Origin: Frankia sp. AgB1.9
GTDB taxonomy: Bacteria; Actinomycetota; Actinomycetes; Frankiales; Frankiaceae
Length of the DNA stretch: 57,763 nt
Assembly (NCBI RefSeq): GCF_016786355.1
Contig: NZ_JADWYX010000025.1
Coordinates: 19,540 to 77,302 of the forward strand
Direction: 5' to 3'
Shown: in pieces, positions 8,107-16,095 of the stretch
Layout of the letters: each line of letters starts with the position of its first letter
How positions within the stretch are numbered: position 1 is the first letter of the stretch
Notes under the pieces: model-generated
What the model was told of the DNA's origin: nothing
The model's input: only the letters and a program-made list of their open reading frames with translations
Database searches by the model: none
Translations under genes and position numbers: made by a program

Positions 8107-9507
8107 GTGGACCGAGAAGACGACCAGGACCTGCTGCGCGCCGCCGCCGGGCTGGCGCTGGAGTACGCCGCGACGGTCGACGACCGCCCGGCGGCACCGG
8201 ACGCGGCGGCGCTCGCGGGGCTGGCCGCGTTCGACGAGCCGCTGCCGGCGACCGGCGCGCCCGCCGCGCAGACCCTGAAGCTGCTGCACGCCGCCGGCAG
8301 CCCCGCCACCATGGCGTCCGCCGGCGCCCATTACTTCGGCTTCGTGATCGGCGCGACGCTGCCCGCGGCGCTCGGCGCCTCGTGGCTGGCCAGCGCCTGG
8401 GACCAGAACGCCGCCCTGCCCGCGATGTCTCCGGTGGCGGCCCGGCTGCACGAGGTGACCCGGGGCTGGCTGCTCGACGTCCTCGGCCTGCCGCCCGGCG
8501 CGGCCGTCGCCTACGTCACCGGAGCCACGATGGCGAACGCGGCGAGCCTGGCCGCCGCCCGCGACGCGCTGCTCGGCCGGCTCGGCTGGGACGCGCAGGC
8601 CGACGGCCTGTTCGGCGCCCCCGCGTTCGACGTCGTCGTCGGGGCCGGTGCCCACTCGACGCTGCGCAAGTCGCTCGGCCTGGTGGGGCTGGGTCGTTCC
8701 CGGGTGCACCTCGTCCCGACCGACGACCAGGGCCGGCTGCGCGCCGACCTGCTGCCCGACCTGCCCGGCCCGGTGCTGGTCTGCGCCCAGGCCGGCGAGG
8801 TGAACACCGGCGCGTTCGACCCGTTCGACGAGATCGCCGACTGGCTGGCCCGCCGCCCCGCCGAAGCGAAGGGCTGGCTGCACGTCGACGGCGCGTTCGG
8901 CCTGTGGGCGCTGGCCGACCCGGCCCGCCGGGACCGGCTGTGCGCCGGGCTCGACCGCGCCGACTCGTGGGCCACCGACGGCCACAAGTGGCTCAACGTC
9001 ACGCACGACTGCGGCATCGCCTTCGTCCGTGACCCGGCCCACCTGCGGAACACGTTCAGCGCGGCGGCCGGCTACGTGCCCCTCGGCGACACGTTCGACG
9101 CGATGCACCACACCCCGCAGTCCTCGCAGCGGGCCCGCCAGGTCGAGGTGTGGGCGGCATTGCGCACTCTGGGCCGCGCCGGGGTCGCGGACCTCGTCGC
9201 CCGGTCCTGCGACGCGGCCGCCCTGATCGCCGACCGGCTGCGGCCCGAGCTGACGGTGCTCAACGACGTCGTCCTCAACCAGGTACTGCTGCGCGTCGAC
9301 GGCCCGGCCGGGCCGGACGCGGCGGCCACGTCGGCGCTGATCGCCGAGATCCAGGCCGACGGCCGGATCTGGTGCGGCGGCACCCAGTGGGACGGCGCGC
9401 CCGCCCTGCGGGTCAGCGTCTCGTCCTGGAAGACCGGCCCCGACGACGCGGCGTTCGCCGCCGACGTCATCCTCGCCTGCGCCGCCCGGGTCCGCGCCGC
9501 GGCCTGA
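8107..9507 (+). CDS. PLP-dependent decarboxylase (group II type)
   Basis: A 466-residue fold-type I PLP enzyme related to aromatic-amino-acid and glutamate decarboxylases. The cofactor lysine is Lys294 in ATDGHKWLN and the pyridine-binding Asp is Asp261 in LHVDGAFGLW. The TGATMANAASLAAARDALL segment is the phosphate-binding region. Substrate specificity cannot be read. The GTG at 8107 is chosen because upstream codons run into the MMPL start region and read as non-conserved Pro/Arg-rich sequence. The gene shares a divergent 80-base promoter region with the exporter and overlaps the SDR gene tail-to-tail by 41 bases. Co-regulation with the exporter is possible but unproven. Confidence 0.87.
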   Translation: MDREDDQDLLRAAAGLALEYAATVDDRPAAPDAAALAGLAAFDEPLPATGAPAAQTLKLLHAAGSPATMASAGAHYFGFVIGATLPAALGASWLASAWDQNAALPAMSPVAARLHEVTRGWLLDVLGLPPGAAVAYVTGATMANAASLAAARDALLGRLGWDAQADGLFGAPAFDVVVGAGAHSTLRKSLGLVGLGRSRVHLVPTDDQGRLRADLLPDLPGPVLVCAQAGEVNTGAFDPFDEIADWLARRPAEAKGWLHVDGAFGLWALADPARRDRLCAGLDRADSWATDGHKWLNVTHDCGIAFVRDPAHLRNTFSAAAGYVPLGDTFDAMHHTPQSSQRARQVEVWAALRTLGRAGVADLVARSCDAAALIADRLRPELTVLNDVVLNQVLLRVDGPAGPDAAATSALIAEIQADGRIWCGGTQWDGAPALRVSVSSWKTGPDDAAFAADVILACAARVRAAA

Positions 9508-10465
9508 CGCCGTCGGTCTCACCGGCCCGGGCCACCAGATCGTGGGCGGCCTCGGGCCAGGTGGGGAACTCGAAGGCGAAACCCGCGTCGAGCAGCCGCC
9601 CCGGCACCACCCGGCGGCTCTTCAGGAGCAGCTCGGTGTCGCTGCGCAGAACGAGGGCACCGAGCTCGGCCATCCACCGCGTCGCCGGCAGCCCGATCGG
9701 GACGCCAGCCGCCTCGCGCAGGGCCGCCATGAACGCGCGCATCGGCAGCGGACTGGCGGTGGCGAGGTTGACCGGGCCCGCGACGTCGTCCCGGTCCAGG
9801 AGGAGGTCGACGGCCCGGGCCAGGTCGTCTCCGTGAATCCAGGACATGTACTGCCGGCCTCCGGCGACCGGCCCGCCGAGGCCGCTCCGGGTCAGGCGCA
9901 GCAGCATGTCGAAGGCGCCGCCGCGGGCGGGGGCCATGACGATCGACGTGCGCAATGCGACCTTGCGGGTGTCGGGGGTCGCCGCGTCGGCCTGGGCCTG
10001 TTCCCACTTGCGGGCGATGTCGACGCTGTAGGCCCAGTAGGCCGGGACGCCGGCCTCGGAGCCGCCGAGGACGCCCGTCGCCTCGTCGTTGGCGTGCTCG
10101 TAGGTATGCGCGTAGATCGTGGCCGTGCTCATCTGCAGCCACACCCGCGGCGGCCTGGCGGCCTGGGCGATCGCGGCGCCGACGACGGTGGCCGAGTCGA
10201 CCCGCGAGGCCATCATCTCCCGCAGGTTGGCCTCGGTGTAGCGGCAGTTCACGCTGCGCCCGGCGAGGTTGATCACCGCGTCGGCGCCGTCGAGCTCGGC
10301 GGCCCACTCCCCCGTGGTGCGCCCGTCCCAGGGGACGACGCGGGCGCCGGGCACCTGCGTGTCCGGGCGCCGACTGAGGACGACCACCTCGTGTCCCGCG
10401 GCCCGCAGTGAGCCCGTGAGCAGGCGTCCCAGGTGTCCGGTACCGCCCGGCATGACAATCTTCAT
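9467..10465 (-). CDS. TIGR01777-type NAD-dependent epimerase (YfcH-like SDR)
   Basis: A 332-residue extended short-chain dehydrogenase. The N-terminus MKIVMPGGTGHLGRLL carries the Gly-rich nucleotide motif, and ADAVINLAGRSVNCRYTEANL matches the epimerase group typified by YfcH/SulA-like proteins. The C-terminal LKSRRVVPGRLLDAGFAFEFP block is the DUF1731 signature of the same group. The active-site region YWAYSVDIARKWEQAQ retains a Y-x-x-x-x-x-x-K-like spacing, so catalysis is uncertain. It lies 15 bases downstream of a TetR gene on the same strand, forming a two-gene operon behind a strong palindromic operator. Confidence 0.88.
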   Translation of the reverse strand: MKIVMPGGTGHLGRLLTGSLRAAGHEVVVLSRRPDTQVPGARVVPWDGRTTGEWAAELDGADAVINLAGRSVNCRYTEANLREMMASRVDSATVVGAAIAQAARPPRVWLQMSTATIYAHTYEHANDEATGVLGGSEAGVPAYWAYSVDIARKWEQAQADAATPDTRKVALRTSIVMAPARGGAFDMLLRLTRSGLGGPVAGGRQYMSWIHGDDLARAVDLLLDRDDVAGPVNLATASPLPMRAFMAALREAAGVPIGLPATRWMAELGALVLRSDTELLLKSRRVVPGRLLDAGFAFEFPTWPEAAHDLVARAGETDGVRPRRGPGRRRRG

Positions 10466-10480
10466 AGCGTCCCGTCCTCG

Positions 10481-11191
10481 CTATCGGTGGTCGGCGCTCA
10501 CGCGCAGGTCGGCCAGCAGGGTGTGCAGGTCTTCGGCGGCGGCCCTGAGCACCGGGAGCCGGGTGAGGGAGACGGTTCGGGCGATCATCCGGGCGGACGA
10601 GTCGACCAGCCGGCGGGTGCGGGCTTGGCCCGGCGAGGTGTCGTAGACCCAGAAGAGCGTGATGCCGAGGTAGGCGAGCCAGAGCAGTTCCGGGAGGTCC
10701 TTCGCGAGCGGGCCTCCGGGGCGGGTGTCGGGACCGGCGAGCACCTCGCGGAACAGCCCGATGGCGGCGGAACGGGCCGCGGACGACTCCGGGCTGAACG
10801 GGCTCGACGTCGAGGTCGGCGAGATCGCCACCCGGATGAACGACCCGGCGAACTCGTGGTAGGGCGACATCTCGTCGATCCCGGCGTGCAGCACTCCGCG
10901 CAGCCGCTCCGCGAGCCCACGGCCCCGCAACGCGTCGGCGGACCGGAGCCGGTGTCCTTCCTGGATCAGGGCGTAGAACTCCTGAACCAGCTCCTCCTTC
11001 GAGCCGAAGTAGTAGTAGGCGTTACCCAGCGAGACTCCGGCGGACTGCGCGATCCCGCGCATCGTCGTCTGGTCGTAGCCCCGGTCCCGGAACGACGCCA
11101 GCGCGGTCTGGAGAATCAGCGCCCGCGTCGCGGCACCCTTCGCTCGCTCGGCTGGTCGGACGACCTGATCGGAACCGTCGCCTGTACTCAT
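10481..11191 (-). CDS. TetR-family regulator, first gene of TetR-SDR operon
   Basis: A 236-residue regulator with HTH at residues about 20-65 (ATRALILQTALASFRDRGYDQ then TMRGIAQSAGVSLGNAYYYFGSKEELV), a very clear TetR domain. The C-terminal domain starts with YALIQEGHRLR and is of the TetR_C type common in actinobacteria. The SDR epimerase follows 15 bases downstream, so both are probably repressed together. A 19-base perfect inverted repeat lies 15-74 bases upstream of the ATG and is the obvious autoregulatory site. Confidence 0.9.
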   Translation of the reverse strand: MSTGDGSDQVVRPAERAKGAATRALILQTALASFRDRGYDQTTMRGIAQSAGVSLGNAYYYFGSKEELVQEFYALIQEGHRLRSADALRGRGLAERLRGVLHAGIDEMSPYHEFAGSFIRVAISPTSTSSPFSPESSAARSAAIGLFREVLAGPDTRPGGPLAKDLPELLWLAYLGITLFWVYDTSPGQARTRRLVDSSARMIARTVSLTRLPVLRAAAEDLHTLLADLRVSADHR

Positions 11192-11205
11192 CCGCGACTC
11201 CCGGG

Positions 11206-11265
11206 GCAGAGTTGAACACGTTCAAACCGCACAATACCGAACGATCTGAACGTGTTCAACTCTGC
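11206..11265. promoter_or_regulatory. Double palindromic operator of the TetR-SDR operon
   Basis: GCAGAGTTGAACACGTTCA (11206-11224) is repeated in perfect inverted orientation at 11247-11265. Each arm itself contains the dyad TGAAC-AC-GTTCA (TGAAC-GT-GTTCA in the other arm), so there are two binding sites about 40 bases apart centre to centre. TGAAC-NN-GTTCA is a common TetR operator type. The sites flank the likely promoter of the TetR gene. Confidence 0.75.
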
Positions 11266-11400
11266 GTACGTCCTACGTGGGGGTGGTGAATCTCGTCTGC
11301 GGTGGAGCGCGGGGTAGGAGCGGAGCCTGACCCGGGCGTCCGGGTGATCGGGAAGCCGACGCGCGGCGTTCAGTCCCGGTATCGAGAGCCGCTCCACCCG

Positions 11401-11486
11401 TCATGATCGCGGTTTGGGCCCTGCGGTGGTTGTGAAAACGCCCTCGTCACGACCACCGCAGGGCCAAAACGGCGATCAAGGACTTG
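11401..11486. repeat. Dispersed palindromic element, copy 1 (complete)
   Basis: Two 33-base arms (11404-11436 and 11446-11478) are nearly perfect inverse complements, starting TGATCGC and ending GCGATCA, separated by nine bases. The element begins CATGATCGC and is followed by AGGACTTG. Related copies lie at 35118 and 57267. It is intergenic, downstream of the metzincin-like gene, and may fold as a long hairpin or be a REP/MITE-like unit. Confidence 0.75.
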
Positions 11487-11528
11487 CCAGCGCGCCTCAC
11501 CGCGAGCAGGGCCACGCCCCGCCTCGGG

Positions 11529-13715
11529 CTAGGCGATGCGGTTGGCGGGGAACCAGGCGCCGGAGGCGTCGCGGAACATCTGGTAGAGCCGGTCGGCGAT
11601 GCGGACGACCACTTCCAGGTGGCCCTGGAACGTCGACTGCATCATCGCGACCGCGTCGACCTTGCCGAGGTTGGTGGCAAACGGCCGCGGGCCGCTCCAC
11701 GGCGTGCCGAACGCCTGGTTGTTCCGGTAGAAGTGGATCAGCCCGGAGGTGGCGGACGGGACGATGACCTCGAAGTTGCGGGCGCCGGGGAAGCTGCTCT
11801 CGATCAGCACCGGGTTGCCGGCGGTGCCGTCGCCGAACCAGGCGGTCAGGTGCCAGGCCGCTGCCGGCGTCTGGTCACGGTAGATGTGCCCGAGCTTCGT
11901 GCCGGCCCGGATCACCGCCTCCAGCGCACCCGGTGGGGTGCCCCGGTCGCCCTGGATGAGGCTCACCGCGTCGATGTGGCCGAGCTCGGGCAGGATCTGG
12001 CGCGGGTTGCTCCACGGGTAGAGGAAGGCGTCGTTGTTGCGCCACATGGTCATCAGGCCGGTGCCGGTGGCGGGGTAGAGCATCTCGAAGTTGCCGTGGG
12101 CGCCGTAGCCGCCCTGCACGAACGACGGCACCCCGGCCGCGCCCGTCGCGATCTTGCTGGGCGTCGACCAGACGAAGGCCCCGGTGCTGTCCCGCCACAG
12201 GTGGTAGAGATCAGCCCCGACCCGCACGACGCACTCGATCGACCCCGGGTTCGACAGGGTGGACTGGATCATCGTGACCGCGTCGAGCTTGCCGAGGGCC
12301 TGCGCCGTCTGGAACGGGTCCTCCCACGGGTAGCCGGGCTGGTCGAAGTTCTCCCAGCGGTGGGTCAGCCCGTCGAACGACGACGGCACGACCAGCTGGA
12401 ACTGCCCAAGCTGGCCGAGGCCCTTGGACTGGACCAGCACCGGGTTGCCCGACGCGCCGCGGCCCCAGCCGATGTGCGCCGGGGTGAACCGGCAGAACGC
12501 GAAGGTGTTGCCCCGCATCAGGCAGTCGACGGGGTTCGCCGCGCACGAGTCGCAGTTGCCGTTGGGCGCGCCGAAGCGACCGAAGGAGCCACCACAGTCG
12601 CAGCCGGACGAGCCGTACTCGTCGACGGCGCCGAAGACGTGGCTGGACTCGTGGGCGAACACCCGGTCGAGGTTGTCCGGGCCCCAGCCGTCGTTGGCGT
12701 AGGTGAGCACGATCCGCGGGCCGCCGATCGCGGCGTAGGCGAAGTACTGCACCGGGTACTTGGTGACGAACGCGACATAGCCCCACGCGGTCCCCAGCCG
12801 GGAGCGGATCGCGTTCGCGTAGTCGTAGACGCCGTCGAAGTTGGCCTGGTAGCCGAGCTTCGCCATCGTCGGGTCACGCCAGTAGGCCTCGAGGTCCGAC
12901 TGGGAGGCGTCCGCGGGCTGGGTCAGCCGCACGATCTGGATGTCGTAGCTGAAGGTGATCCCGGCGGCCGGGTTGCTGGTCGCCAGCCATGACAGGCCGT
13001 TCTGCGCCTCGGCGACGACCTTCGTCCGCTCGGCGGCGGTGAACTGCAGGTCGGCGGTCGGCCCCTCGACCATGATCAGCCCGACCGCGACGGCACCTTC
13101 GAGGTAGGAGCTCAGTGGCCCGGCGGTGGAGTTGGCGTCGCTGGCCGCGCCGCCGCCGTCCCCGCTGGTGGCTGTCGCGACGAGGGTCGCCGCGGCGGCG
13201 GGAGCCCCGGCTGCCGGCGGGGCGGCCGGACGGGTGTGGCGCGAGGCGCCGTGCGGGGGCGCGACGTCGGTGCAGGGGCGGTCCATGTCCCACGGCTCGC
13301 CGGCGCGGGGTCGGACCTGCTTGGCGCGACGGTAGGCGGCGCTCGCGCGCAGCCGGAAGGCCTCCAGGCCGAGGGTCTCGGTGCGGTCGAGCCCGGCCAG
13401 GCCCGCGGTGGCGACGACCGCGCCGTCCACCGGCCCGTAGGAGCCATTCACGGCACCCGGGACCGGCTTCGCGACGGCGGTCGCCGGCCCGTCGCCGCTG
13501 CCGGGGGCGCCGAACACGTGGACCCGGCCGTAGCGGTGCAGCGTCCGTTCGCCCGTCCCGGGGTCAGCGCCGGCCTCGGCGCCGGTCGGCGCGGCGGTGG
13601 GCTGCTGACCGGCTGGCCCGGCCGCGATCACGGCCTCCCGCGGTCCGGCCGCCGTGGCGTCGGACGCGCCGGGCGCGATGAACACCCGCTCGTCGGCCGG
13701 AACATCCCCCGCCAT
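11529..13715 (-). CDS. Metzincin-like zinc peptidase with C-terminal beta-propeller
   Basis: About 728 residues. An Ala/Pro-rich N-terminal third (1-200) has low complexity. The middle domain has a zinc motif HESSH (355-359) followed by VFGAVDEY, resembling HExxH peptidases of the M64 type, then six Cys (372, 374, 388, 391, 398, 408) and a DCLM segment that could be the Met-turn. Residues about 421-728 hold six motifs of about 50 residues built on G-x-(F/L)-E-(V/L)-V...L-x-H-x-(W/Y)-R-(D/N), predicted to be a six-bladed propeller of the lectin-like type. No signal peptide or Tat motif is seen, odd for such a protein. The second ATG (13715) has GAGGA upstream; ATG 13736 lacks one. Confidence 0.7.
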   Translation of the reverse strand: MAGDVPADERVFIAPGASDATAAGPREAVIAAGPAGQQPTAAPTGAEAGADPGTGERTLHRYGRVHVFGAPGSGDGPATAVAKPVPGAVNGSYGPVDGAVVATAGLAGLDRTETLGLEAFRLRASAAYRRAKQVRPRAGEPWDMDRPCTDVAPPHGASRHTRPAAPPAAGAPAAAATLVATATSGDGGGAASDANSTAGPLSSYLEGAVAVGLIMVEGPTADLQFTAAERTKVVAEAQNGLSWLATSNPAAGITFSYDIQIVRLTQPADASQSDLEAYWRDPTMAKLGYQANFDGVYDYANAIRSRLGTAWGYVAFVTKYPVQYFAYAAIGGPRIVLTYANDGWGPDNLDRVFAHESSHVFGAVDEYGSSGCDCGGSFGRFGAPNGNCDSCAANPVDCLMRGNTFAFCRFTPAHIGWGRGASGNPVLVQSKGLGQLGQFQLVVPSSFDGLTHRWENFDQPGYPWEDPFQTAQALGKLDAVTMIQSTLSNPGSIECVVRVGADLYHLWRDSTGAFVWSTPSKIATGAAGVPSFVQGGYGAHGNFEMLYPATGTGLMTMWRNNDAFLYPWSNPRQILPELGHIDAVSLIQGDRGTPPGALEAVIRAGTKLGHIYRDQTPAAAWHLTAWFGDGTAGNPVLIESSFPGARNFEVIVPSATSGLIHFYRNNQAFGTPWSGPRPFATNLGKVDAVAMMQSTFQGHLEVVVRIADRLYQMFRDASGAWFPANRIA

Positions 13716-13895
13716 AATGATCTTTTGTCCTCTCATTGGTGCGCCGTGGGGAGACCCGTGGGGATTTGTATCGCGCCAAACCCGCCGGATGTCATGGTTC
13801 CGGAGAGCTAGACACCGTCCTACCGCGTCTCGCTATCGCGTCCGGACGTCCGGTCTGATACCGGCCCAATCAGAGCCGCTGGATTCGCGGCTGGC

Positions 13896-14144
13896 TCAGC
13901 CAGGCATCCGGTGCTGCGGGCCGCCACCGGTCGACGGGCCGCCGGACATGTCGGGCCAGGCCGGCATCTGCATCGGCATGCCCGGTGAGAGGCCGTTCTG
14001 ACTGGCCTGCGCGGCCTGCGCGGTCATGGCTTCGGAGACCTTACGCATGATCGCTTCGACGAGCCGGACCGCTTGGCCTGTTGCCAGGTTGAGCACGATC
14101 TCGGAGTCGCCGGCGACCTGGAAACGAACCGACACGTCGGCCAT
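13896..14144 (-). CDS. Small protein of unknown function upstream of the metzincin-like gene
   Basis: An 82-residue protein I do not recognise. The first half (MADVSVRFQVAGDSEIVLNL then an amphipathic helix around RLVEAIMRKVSEAM) looks like a small beta-alpha domain; the second half is Gly/Pro/Met-rich and probably disordered. A good AGGAG lies eight bases before the ATG. It is on the same strand as, and about 180 bases upstream of, the metzincin-like gene, so co-transcription is possible and it might be a chaperone, inhibitor or cofactor of that protein; this is inference only. Confidence 0.55.
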   Translation of the reverse strand: MADVSVRFQVAGDSEIVLNLATGQAVRLVEAIMRKVSEAMTAQAAQASQNGLSPGMPMQMPAWPDMSGGPSTGGGPQHRMPG

Positions 14145-14350
14145 CCGTGGTCTCCTCTTCGTCGTAGATGCCAGACACGTCCCGATGTGGGCGGTCTGTG
14201 TGGCAGTGACCGGAGAAACGTAGCGCGTGCGTGTCGGCGGAGTTCTCCGGTGGGCGGCCAGAAGACGGCCCGGTGGGAATTCGCGCGGCCGTCCCAGCCG
14301 GCCCGCGCCGCGCGGCCGTCTGCCCGCGCGCCGCCGGTAGGGTCGGGTCG

Positions 14351-15355
14351 ATGACCGATCTTCCGAACGCGGCGCCGGCCGGAGGTGCCGGGCGACCGGC
14401 GACCGTGGCCGACTGCGTCGCCGCCCTCGAGGAGGCCTACCCGCCTGGGTTCGCCGAGTCGTGGGACGCCGTCGGGCTGTCGGTCGGCGAGCCGGGTGCC
14501 ACGGTGGGCCGGGTCCACTTCGCCGTCGACCCGACCGTGGAGGTCGCCGCCGAGGCGGCCGCGCTCGGCGCCGGCCTGCTCGTCACCCACCACCCGTTGT
14601 TCCTGCGTGGCGTGCACGGCGTCGCCACCACGACCGCCGGCGGCCGGGTCGTCACGACGCTGATCCGGGCCGGCGCCGCGCTCTTCACGGCGCACACGAA
14701 TGCCGATGTGGCCTGCCGCGGGGTCAACGACGCGCTCGCCGCCGCGCTCGGCCTCCTCGACGTCCGCCCGCTCGCCGAGGGCCGCTCGCTCACCGAGGGC
14801 AGGTCGCTCACCGAGGGCAGCTCGCTCACCGAGGGCACAGCCAACCCGGGGCTCGGGCGGATCGGCGAGCTGCCGGCCGTCGAGCCGCTGTCGGCGTTCT
14901 GCGCCCGGGTCGCCGGCGCGCTGCCGGCGACCGCCGCCGGGGTCCGCGCCACCGGTGACCCCGACCGGCCGGTCCGCCGCGTCGCCGTCTGCGGCGGCTC
15001 CGGCGGGGAGCTCGCCGGCGCGGCGGCCGCGGCCGGCGCCGACGTGTTCCTCACCGCCGACGGGCGCCACCACCACGTGCTCGACGCGGTCGCCGCGCTG
15101 CCGGTCACGATCGTCGACGTGGCGCACTGGGCCAGCGAGTGGCCGTGGCTCGACTACGCGGCCGAGCGGCTCACGACCGCCCTCGCGGCCCACGGCCGTA
15201 CCGTGGTCACGTCGGTGTCGACGCTCGTGACCGACCCGTGGCGGCTGCACCTCCCCACCGCGCCCGCGGACGACACAGCCAGCCCGGCGGCTGGCGCGCC
15301 CGCCACCGAAACCCAGAAGAGCCCTGCCTGCCGAGGAGTCCCTGACATTCGATGA
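14351..15355 (+). CDS. Nif3-like dinuclear metal-center protein
   Basis: A 334-residue Nif3/YbgI family protein (annotated elsewhere as GTP cyclohydrolase I type 2-like). Visible motifs: ESWDAVGLSVGEP near residue 40, the metal-binding LLVTHHPLF, the AHTNADVACRGVNDALA segment, and VFLTADGRHHHVLDA toward the C-terminus. The biochemical role is unsettled; the family binds two metal ions in a hexameric toroid. A tetra-repeat SLTEGR-like insert (about residues 139-162) is encoded by 18-base tandem repeats. Its stop overlaps the next start (ATGA), and the trio matches the mycobacterial Rv2230c-Rv2229c-Rv2228c order. Confidence 0.88.
   Translation: MTDLPNAAPAGGAGRPATVADCVAALEEAYPPGFAESWDAVGLSVGEPGATVGRVHFAVDPTVEVAAEAAALGAGLLVTHHPLFLRGVHGVATTTAGGRVVTTLIRAGAALFTAHTNADVACRGVNDALAAALGLLDVRPLAEGRSLTEGRSLTEGSSLTEGTANPGLGRIGELPAVEPLSAFCARVAGALPATAAGVRATGDPDRPVRRVAVCGGSGGELAGAAAAAGADVFLTADGRHHHVLDAVAALPVTIVDVAHWASEWPWLDYAAERLTTALAAHGRTVVTSVSTLVTDPWRLHLPTAPADDTASPAAGAPATETQKSPACRGVPDIR
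14765..14836 (+). repeat. Four in-frame 18-base tandem repeats inside the Nif3-like gene
   Basis: Three units of the type (C/A)G(C/G)TCGCTCACCGAGGGC at 14783, 14801 and 14819 are nearly identical, and a more diverged unit precedes at 14765. They encode repeats of (R/S)SLTEG. Unit length is a multiple of three, so copy-number change keeps the reading frame. Confidence 0.9.
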
Positions 15356-16095
15356 AGGCCGACCCAGCCACCCAGCTCCGCCTCCTCGACCTGCAGGTCC
15401 TCGACTCCAGCCTGGACCGGCTGGCGGCGCGGCGCCGTGACCTGCCGGAGCTCGCCGTCATCGCCGAACACGCGAAGGCCGTCGAGTCGTTGAAGGCCGA
15501 CGTCGTCCGGGTCGAGACCGAGATCAGCGACCTGGGCCGGACGCAGCGGCGGCTCGACGACGAGATCGACCTGGTGCGCTCCCGCGCCGACCGGGACCGC
15601 CGCCGGCTGGAGTCCGGCCAGGTCGGGAACGCCCGCGAGCTGGAGAACCTGCAGGCGGAGCTGGCCTCGCTGGCCCGCCGGCAGGGCGTCCTCGAGGACG
15701 AGGCGCTGGAGAAGATGGAGGCCGCGGAGGAGCTCGACGGCCGGCTGGTCAAGCTCGCCGCCGAGCGGGACCGGGTCCAGGCCGAGCTCGACGCCGCCGT
15801 CCGGGCCCGGGACGAGGCCTTCGGCCAGATCGACGCGCAGGCCGGCGACCAGCGTCGCGCGCGCGACCAGCTCGCCCCGGTGCTGCCCGCGCCACTGGTG
15901 ACGCTCTACGAGAAGATCCGCGCGAGCTCCAGCGGCGTCGGCGCGGCGAAGCTGGTCCGCCGCCGGTGCGAGGGCTGCCACCTGGAGCTCTCGGGTGCCG
16001 AGCTGCGCGAGGTCGCGACCGCTGCCGCCGACGAGGTGGTCCGCTGCGAGGAGTGCCGCCGGATCCTGATCCGCACCGCCGAGTCGGGGCTCTAG
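15352..16095 (+). CDS. Coiled-coil plus C4 zinc-ribbon protein (CT398/DUF164-like)
   Basis: A 247-residue protein. Residues 1-185 are almost entirely charged heptad-like helix (many E/R/D/L, for example VESLKADVVRVETEISDLG), predicted as a long coiled-coil hairpin. The C-terminus carries a zinc ribbon C-E-G-C-H ... C-E-E-C-R. This is the actinobacterial Rv2229c-like family; the exact function is unknown, though nucleic-acid or secretion-chaperone roles have been proposed for related proteins. Start ATG overlaps the stop of the Nif3 gene by four bases, indicating translational coupling, and the RNase H/phosphatase follows without any gap. Confidence 0.88.
   Translation: MKADPATQLRLLDLQVLDSSLDRLAARRRDLPELAVIAEHAKAVESLKADVVRVETEISDLGRTQRRLDDEIDLVRSRADRDRRRLESGQVGNARELENLQAELASLARRQGVLEDEALEKMEAAEELDGRLVKLAAERDRVQAELDAAVRARDEAFGQIDAQAGDQRRARDQLAPVLPAPLVTLYEKIRASSSGVGAAKLVRRRCEGCHLELSGAELREVATAAADEVVRCEECRRILIRTAESGL

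Noticed and set aside
6515..8278. 587-residue plus-strand open frame inside the MMPL gene
   Set aside because: Antisense shadow of the transporter, with composition typical of reversed high-GC coding DNA.
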